Made by a program: the position numbers and the translations under genes
Shown: in pieces, positions 57,664-64,000 of the stretch
How the letters are laid out: each line of letters opens with the position of its first letter
How positions within the stretch are numbered: the first letter of the stretch is position 1
Source of the DNA: Suillus spraguei
Lineage: Eukaryota; Basidiomycota; Agaricomycetes; Boletales; Suillaceae
NCBI GenBank assembly: GCA_016800925.1
Contig: JABCPU010000080.1
Coordinates: 62,001-126,000, forward strand
DNA length: 64,000 nt
Direction: 5' to 3'
Notes under the pieces: generated by a model
Told to the model about the DNA's origin: nothing
Databases searched by the model: none
Seen by the model: the letters and a program-made list of their open reading frames with translations, nothing else

Positions 57664-58275
57664 TCATGCAATAGTCAGTCCGTCATCTGTATACATGACA
57701 TTGTACATAAGCGTGTACTTTCTCGTGGCATAAAGACCAGAGCTCGAGCGCCAAATATGCTGGAGAGTTGGCCACTCTTCAAGAGCGCTGCAAATGGATG
57801 CGGCCGAGGTTAAGATGATATAGGCTATGGTGTTGATGAGGGCAACAACCACGAAAAACTGGATGTTAATGTATGGACGGGAGATGCGACTGCTGCAGGG
57901 GATGTTTGAAGTACTGGAGGTGCTCCGCACCTGCGTGGGAGAGGCGGGGGGCAAGCTTCGATAATCAGTTTCTCTTACTTGATAACGACAATTTGGAGAT
58001 CAGGCTGTGGTTTTCCGGAAGTTGGTCGAAGGCTCGTACATATTGTAGAATATTTTGTATGGGGACGAGGGCGCGACGGAGTGACCTGCGAGAATGACTC
58101 GCAGAGACTTGAGGACCTTGCCGAGACGGTATTCGCTATTGATGGGCTCAAGCAGAGTAGAGCGGTCCCAACCATATGATTGATCCTGAGTGGTCTCCGC
58201 CTCTCCAAACATTCGTCCTAAACAGCGAGAAGATCGATGATAATTTTCTGCAGCGTGGCAAAGATGCTCCGTCAC
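57664..58275 (-). pseudogene. Possible membrane-protein fragment
   Basis: On the minus strand one hydrophobic segment (INIQFFVVVALINTIAYIIL, about 57870-57811) lies in a 96-codon open stretch. Upstream short open pieces in other frames could be exons. The pattern resembles Agaricomycete multi-pass membrane proteins, but no family motif is certain. Confidence 0.2.
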
Positions 58276-59124
58276 TCCCTATGCGGGGTGGAGGTACTGG
58301 ATAACTAGGGCTGGGTGGATCTGTACGGGAGACGACATACCCCAGGTGCCTCGAGTATGCAAAGACCTATGAGCGATATTAAGGATTATTAACGACAGAT
58401 CTGTGGTTTCAATCACCTGATATTCTTAGAGCTTTAGGTCTTCCTTTCTGGCGATTTCTGCAAAAGCCTGTTGAACGGACCTCGGAGCACCTTTAAAGTC
58501 AAATCCGCCAGAATATCCTTCCAGCAGAACAAAACGCCCCCGTGCTACTGAATGGCCCATGACAGAAAAGTGAATACCTCAGACAACGGTAATATGAACG
58601 CAAGATATTTGCAAGCGCTAGATGCCATAGCTGACAGATTTACTATGCGGTGATCAATGTTGATTCACGCAACTGAAATATAAAATACCTAGATATATGT
58701 TATATGATAGTGCGATCAGCTTTGAGGGCGTCAAATATCGCAGCGCGTGCTCGGTCCAACACATGAATCTGAAAGCCTAAACCCCTCCTGAAGCAAGCTC
58801 AAAATATTTCTCACCGCGTTTTGGGATTATCGGATGCACTGGCACGGTACCAACCTTTCTGTTGCACTTAGTGTGATATTAATGAATGTGCTATACGCAT
58901 ATATAACTCATAACTTATGGTAGCTTTGTCCAGTCCAGACCTCCACCTTCACCCCCCGAACGTTCTTCTTCAGCTAGATTCAAAGTTGATATCGCAGGGG
59001 GGGGGTTGCGACCTTTCCAGTGCATCATGATCCGAATTAATGTAGATTACGTAATTATTCGGGCAGTCACACAAAAATGTTCGAAACTTTCTTTGGTAAA
59101 CAAGTTTCGGAGTGGACCGCGGTC
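58276..59124. other. Intergenic, upstream of the carrier gene
   Basis: Nothing recognised, apart from a G9 run at 58997-59005. It probably includes the promoter of the gene at 59125. Confidence 0.4.
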
Positions 59125-60211
59125 ATGGCAGCGGAACGGAAACCGACGTTCCTCCAGTCTCTCGCTGTGCGCAAAGTTCCTTGCAAAACGAAAATATTCG
59201 TGCCAATGTGACATACCTCATAGGCTGGCGGATTGGCGGGAACAGCGGTCGACCTATTGTTCTTTCCGATAGACACCGTCAAGACTCGTCTGCAATCTGC
59301 GCAGGGATTCGTCAACGCTGGCGGCTTTCGCGGATTTACAAAGGTGTGGGCAGTGTGGTTGTTGGAAGCGCCCCAGGAGGTATGTATAGAATAATTTGTC
59401 GGGCAATTATTGTTCTGACGCGGAGATTATAGCTGCTGCATTCTTCTCTACGTATGAAGCAATGAAGCATTCGATTCCTCTTCATGGCCAACTTGCGCCT
59501 GTGAACCATATGTTATCCGCGTCTGTGGCAGAAGTGGCAAGTTCTTGACTTTGGAAAATCTACCTTCCGCAAATGATTTTTTCCCGCTCAGGCTGCTTGT
59601 TTGATACGCGTTCCTACAGAAGTCATTAAGACGAGGACGCAAACATCAATGTATGGTGCTTCGGCATCTTCGTTTAAAGCCGCAACACTTGTCTTGGAAC
59701 ATGATGGCATTCGAGGGTTCTATCGTGGTTTTTGGACTACTATCATGCGCGAGGTAAATGCATAGATTCTCACGTTCTGATCTCATGCTTATACTTCCAA
59801 GATACCCTTTACATCACTGCAATTCCCGCTGTATGAGTTTCTCAAACATCGATTATCAATATACCTAGACCGAAAACCCCTATATGCACATGAGGCTGCT
59901 GTCTGTGGGAGCATAGCTGGAGGGACTGCGGCAGCGCTAACAACACCGCTCGATGTCCTCAAAACACGCGTCATGCTTGATCTTAGAGTATGTCTTTGTT
60001 ATGAATCTCGATAACATATCTAAGGCATATCTAGGACCCTTCAAAGCAGCAGGTGCCAAGTCTTCTTATGCGACTTCGGCAAATCTACATCCAAGAGGGC
60101 GCAAGGGCTCTTTTTGCAGGTATAATTCCGAGAACAATGTGGATATCTGCAGGAGGGTCTGTCTTCCTTGGCGTCTATGAGTGGGCCATTCGTGGTTTTA
60201 TGAGCGCCTGA
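59125..60211 (+). CDS. PET8: Mitochondrial S-adenosylmethionine carrier, PET8/SLC25A26-like
   Basis: A mitochondrial inner-membrane carrier that would import S-adenosylmethionine. Exon 1 (59125-59166) reads [14 protein letters not shown]. Three carrier repeats show the signatures [16 protein letters not shown] and PLDVLKTR. The phrases [12 protein letters not shown] and [18 protein letters not shown] are typical of the PET8/SAMC branch. Introns are short; the one after AEV has a GC donor (gcaagttc). The stop is at 60211 (GFMSA). Near 59333 the frame drops one base (GFRG then YKGV), so as read the gene is broken early. Since the rest is clean, a base-call error or a recent mutation is possible. 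It is tail to tail with TAF6, with 98 bp between the stops. Confidence 0.8.
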
Positions 60212-60309
60212 GCAAGAGTAAAACTACGATTAGTTCCGCCGCCCATTCGCTAGTTCTATACTATATCATTTTCACAGCATACAGCAAGATCAACAGCAAT
60301 AGACTAGGA

Positions 60310-61928
60310 TTAATTTTGCTGTTTTATGCTACCCAAAATACCCAATGCCCAACCTTTATCGCCATAAAGCTTCTCGGCGAAGAAGCTGCCTAAAATATCC
60401 TGCAACTGCCCCATAGTCACAGTATCCGTATCGTTCGTTGCGTCCAATGATTCAGGCATGTCCGATGCGGGATGTAGAACATGCAGAGCGGTCTGTTGGA
60501 TACTCAACATGCATGATCACGCAGAACAAAAGGAATACTAACCATGACAGAATCAACGAGGGGGCCAGTCTCCTCGGGTGTACATTCACTTCCCACAACT
60601 TTCACTCCACCACCCTCCACGAGTCCCTTCCTTACCGCCTCCTTTCCAATTCCCACCAGGCCGCGGATGGCACCTTCCCGTGTTCCCTTAGATTTGTCTG
60701 CTGAAATGAGAGCAACAAGGAGTGTTTCATAATTCGTGGTGAAAGAGATGGATAAGTCGTAGAATGTTGGGTAAGTAGACGGGACAGCGTCTGGGCAGCG
60801 GACGTGCGCAAGTGGGTGGCATGTGATGGTGGAAGCGTGGAATGGAGAAGAGTTGAAAGGATGGCTGGTAATAATTGGTGGAGCTGTACAATATCAATTT
60901 ACTGAACAGTCTCGGGTTTGGAATATCACTCACATAAGGCTCGATGAATAGCGTGTTATTCTCGAGAATGGCGCTGACAACATCCAATAAAACCTCCAAC
61001 GATCGACCGTCCGCTTCAGTTTCAGCACCCTCCTTCAGCGCAGTTACAACACCTTCTCCAACCCAGCGAATAAGGTAAGGTAAGAGCGCTTGTAATCCTG
61101 CATCATTGCGCAAACTCGCAAGGGCCGCTGTCCGCTTGGTAGAGTCAGCAGTAGGCGGTAATAGTGACGCTGTAAGCCGCGTATAATACAGCTGTAGTTC
61201 TCGTGATAGCACCTGTTTGACTAGCTGCTGCTGTTGCTGCTGCTGCTTCTTGACGGTAGATCGACTTTCTGATGGCGGGGTCAATGGGAATACGCCATTT
61301 GCTTGGGGTGGTGACTTTGTGATTTCTTGATCGACGTCCTTCGGTATGGCCGGCGGATTTTCAGGAATGAGAGGCTGGACGCCTTCAACTGCAAGCCAGT
61401 GAGCGGTCCAGCTGACGCCTTTTGGCAGTGTAATTTTCTCCTCTCGAAGCACGCGGTCAAAGTCGATCTCTTCGTCTTCCACGAAGTAAACAGGCCCCAC
61501 ATTAGCCACGTTCGGAAATGGCAGAGCACGCCTGAATACAGGTGGATTGTGTGGATTGTGACCATAAAGAGGTTCGATGTTCAAAACTCGAAGGGCCTGG
61601 TCAATGTCTGAGGTCGTGATCGTGGTTCGTCGGGCATGGCGCATGAATCGCGAAGCTTCCTGGTATTTCCTTAGCTTTTGACAAGTATACTTAGGCGTAA
61701 ATCAAGCACCTCTATGACCTGATGAATGCGATACTCGACATCACTAGCGAGTGAGGATGCTACTGTTTCAGATAAGTTGGCGATGCCCAGCGACTCGGCG
61801 ACGTCCTGTAAATGTCGGTTTCATCTCGTCGCATAAACTGACACTGTTGTGATGCATACTCTGACCGAGTCTGACTTGTATATCCCCGTTTGATGTGTCT
61901 GAGCAGCTTTCGCTTTCGGTTTGCTCAT
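60310..61928 (-). CDS. TAF6: TFIID subunit TAF6
   Basis: A TFIID subunit that forms a histone-fold pair with TAF9 in the nucleus. The ATG at 61928 reads MSKPKAKAAQTHQTGIYKSD. The next exon gives DVAESLGIANLSETVASSLA and DVEYRIHQVIE, then EASRFMRHARRTTITTSDID, completing the histone fold. The linker has PLYGH and a Gln run (caa/cag repeat at about 61222-61245). The HEAT-repeat C-terminal part includes LLPYLIRWVGEGV, LTQHSTTYPSLSPRIMK and GTREGAIRGLVGIGKEAVRK. The stop is at 60310 (LGSIKQQN). Next to RIMK (about 60730) one base is missing (AAA where AAAA is expected), shifting the frame. As TAF6 is essential in yeast, I suspect a base-call error. Confidence 0.85.
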
Positions 61929-62682
61929 CGTGATGTTGATATCACTCCAGGACTCAATATTCAATAACTGCTGAGTCACGTGCACGTGAAGCCTTTTAGT
62001 TCAAGCTCCCATATCGTTTCGATAAATTGCTGTCGGAGGTTCTCGCACATAGTATGTTTCGCAGGTTTGCTGCAAAAAACTGCAACGACAACCAGGAGGT
62101 ATTATGGGGGACTGTTTCGTGGTGCTGATCAATCAATCAAACTCCACATTGTTTACCTCGCGAGGTGAGCTCGTAATGTAGATGTACTTCTCTTTTCCGC
62201 TGAATTTTTGCACTTGCTAGCTCTTTGGTTATTTGGTATGTGTTCAACTCAGTTATTTATCTCCAATGATCACATTGGTGCGCCCATCTGTCGTTAACCT
62301 CTGGATATGAACACTATCTATCATTCATATAGAACGGTTCCATGTTTCCTGAGAATTTTGGATTATCTTGGTGTCGGTTAAATTCCCTTGATGGTGCAGA
62401 TATTTGGGTAAGTACTCATATAAAAGAACATCGTAGAAATTTGAAAACAAATAACCTGGTAGATTTGAAATCTTGACTGCACTGGTAGCAATTGCAGAAA
62501 TTGAGATCACAAGCTGATTACCTACATATCGGAGCAAGGTCCGAAGTTTGCAACACGAATCCCTAGTAGATATATGCTGCCCCCACTTCAAGCTTCAAAG
62601 CTTCATACTCGGTCACGTGCACCCCGAGTACCTGCATTGATGACCCATTTTCTCAGCACTCAGTCTCAAACTAGAATCAGCG
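61929..62682. other. Divergent promoter region TAF6 / hydrolase
   Basis: 754 bp between two divergent starts. No further gene is seen. Confidence 0.4.
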
Positions 62683-63894
62683 ATGCCAGAAAACCAATGC
62701 AACATTGACAGTCCTTTGGCCTTTATTTATAAGGAGGTCGATGGAATCCACGTCCTGCTCGACGTCTATCTTCCTCCAGACGACGTCGACCAACAGTCCA
62801 CCCAACAACTGATTCAGTATCGCCCAGCAGTCGTCTACTTTCACGGAGGGGGTCTCACAGTAGGAAATAGACGGAGCTGGTTCCCTACTTGGCTGAAAAG
62901 TCAGTTTTAGCCTTGCTCCGAGTTTGACCTATTTACTAATGTGATCCCCAAGGCCGGTTGTCTGCACATAACATTATATTCATCAGTGCAGATTATCGCC
63001 TTATTCCTCCAGGAACTGGATATGATGTGCTCGCTGATGTGAAGGACGCCATCGCCTTTGTTGCGGGAGGTTTGAATGTTCAGCTCGATCAGGAGCTGGC
63101 TGATCTTGGCTCGGGCTCACGTTTCCGCATCGATACCACGTCAATTGGTGTGGCTGGAACTAGTGCGGGCGGGTTCTGTATATATCTATGCGCCATTCAT
63201 GCAGTCCCGAAACCGAAAGTAATTCTCAGTTTATATGGTATGGGAGGCGATTTACTGGTATGCCCTTCTTTTCACATCCGAAAGTCTCTGATTCAAGCTA
63301 TATTAACACTGCATACTTCAGACAGATCAATATCTCGCTCCAAAGGCGCAATCATTCCTCCGGGGGAGAGAAATGCTAGATCCTGCACAGTTCTCTGATT
63401 ATATGCATCCGTTCAGTAATCTCCAAAGCACTTCAGACTCACCGCTTGTATACCACCCACAGTCATACCACATCCCGGGATATCCTGCGAACCCACGAAT
63501 GCTAATCTCACGCTTATACCTGCAGCTCGGGGTCGCCTTGGACTATATTACGGGCCAGCATGAACCAAGTCTCAGTGTTGCGTTACGCAAGGCTATCCAT
63601 ACCGAGGATCTCTTCGATGAGGCACTCATTTCTGATCACAAGATTATTTTCCCTCAGTTCAACGTCACATCAGATTGGCCAGCAACATACCTCATCCATG
63701 GAACCAGTGACACGGCTGTCCTCCCACAGGAGTCTCGTAATCTGCATTCCTTGCTCTCGAAGGCTGGTGTAGAGGTCGTATTGGAAGAACTTCCTTGTCG
63801 TGAACATTCATTCGATTATCAACCAGGCGCAGAATTGGAAAACGAAGGATCATTCGATAACATCGTTCAGTTTTTTTATCGTCACCTAACTTAG
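62683..63894 (+). CDS. Alpha/beta-hydrolase fold-3 (HSL-like) esterase
   Basis: A probable carboxylesterase or lipase-like enzyme, with no signal peptide, so likely intracellular. Three exons; the start is MPENQCNIDSPLAFIYKEVD. The oxyanion-hole motif HGGG lies at about 62843-62854 (VVYFHGGGLTVGNR). Intron 1 follows WLK, and exon 2 opens with RLSAHNIIFISADYRL. The nucleophile elbow is GTSAGG (about 63160). Intron 2 (about 63259-63320) follows GMGGDLL. The triad is completed by Asp in HGTSDTAVLP (about 63700-63725) and His in CREHSFDY (about 63800-63815). The stop is at 63894 (YRHLT). The about 370-residue length suits the family. The substrate is unknown. No frameshift. Confidence 0.85.
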
Positions 63895-63914
63895 AAACAG
63901 TACCCGATTTGATT

Positions 63915-64000
63915 AGTGTTGTGGGCAGAACTCTGCCATTCTTCCATGTGGCAGGGCAGAACTGGCGCTTCCAGGCAGATGGCAGAGCCTCCAAGGCAGA
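63915..64000. repeat. GGCAGA-rich repeats at the right edge
   Basis: gggcagaactctgcca, tggcagggcagaactgg, aggcagatggcagagcc and aaggcaga occur within 85 bp, partly as inverted copies (gcagaac/tctgcc). This looks like the start of a transposon terminus, cut by the window end. Confidence 0.4.

Overview
The window is nuclear DNA from a filamentous basidiomycete, most likely an Agaricomycete. The evidence is short GT-AG introns of about 45-60 bases in nearly every gene, a multi-pass membrane protein family that I know only from Agaricomycetes, Agaricomycete-type hAT and CACTA-like transposases, and fungal housekeeping genes (TAF6, a PET8-type mitochondrial carrier, a BCH-RhoGAP protein). The species cannot be named from the sequence.

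Layout. (1) 1-12,974 is a transposon graveyard. A minus-strand Ty3/gypsy element (5' LTR 6474-7978, gag start 6421) carries inside its gag gene a 4.75-kb non-autonomous LTR element (1502-6255). The gag frame is continuous again if that insertion and one copy of a 4-bp target duplication are taken out. A further LTR sits inside the Ty3 LTR. To the right lie LTR fragments and a dead hAT transposase gene split by a solo LTR. (2) 13,701-39,559 holds a tandem array of six minus-strand genes for adenylate-forming (ANL superfamily) acyl-CoA ligase-like enzymes, all with one ten-exon plan. Copies 1, 3 and 4 look intact. Copy 2 is frameshifted after its catalytic lysine. Copies 5 and 6 are frameshifted earlier. 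Four or more small relics of further copies lie between them, with a dehalogenase pseudogene and a membrane-protein gene in the widest spacer. Several copies end in peroxisomal-type tripeptides (AKL, ARL). (3) 41,785-49,800 holds a 182-bp mariner-like MITE, a BCH-RhoGAP gene, a 55-bp tandem repeat, an array of three 150-bp units each containing a tRNA-Ser-like domain followed by an oligo-T tract, and a long hairpin. (4) 49,829-56,660 is a CACTA-type transposon cassette: transposase, an antisense repeat-rich protein, and a coiled-coil accessory protein. (5) 59,125-63,894 is ordinary gene space: PET8-like carrier (+), TAF6 (-) and an alpha/beta-hydrolase (+).

How it fits together. The ligase array is the main host-gene feature. 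It looks like repeated duplication of a gene plus its spacer, followed by decay. No polyketide synthase, NRPS, P450 or transporter gene accompanies it, so I do not call it a biosynthetic cluster. Single-base frameshifts also occur in conserved genes (TAF6, PET8-like, RhoGAP), so some apparent breaks may be base-call errors in homopolymers rather than real pseudogenes.
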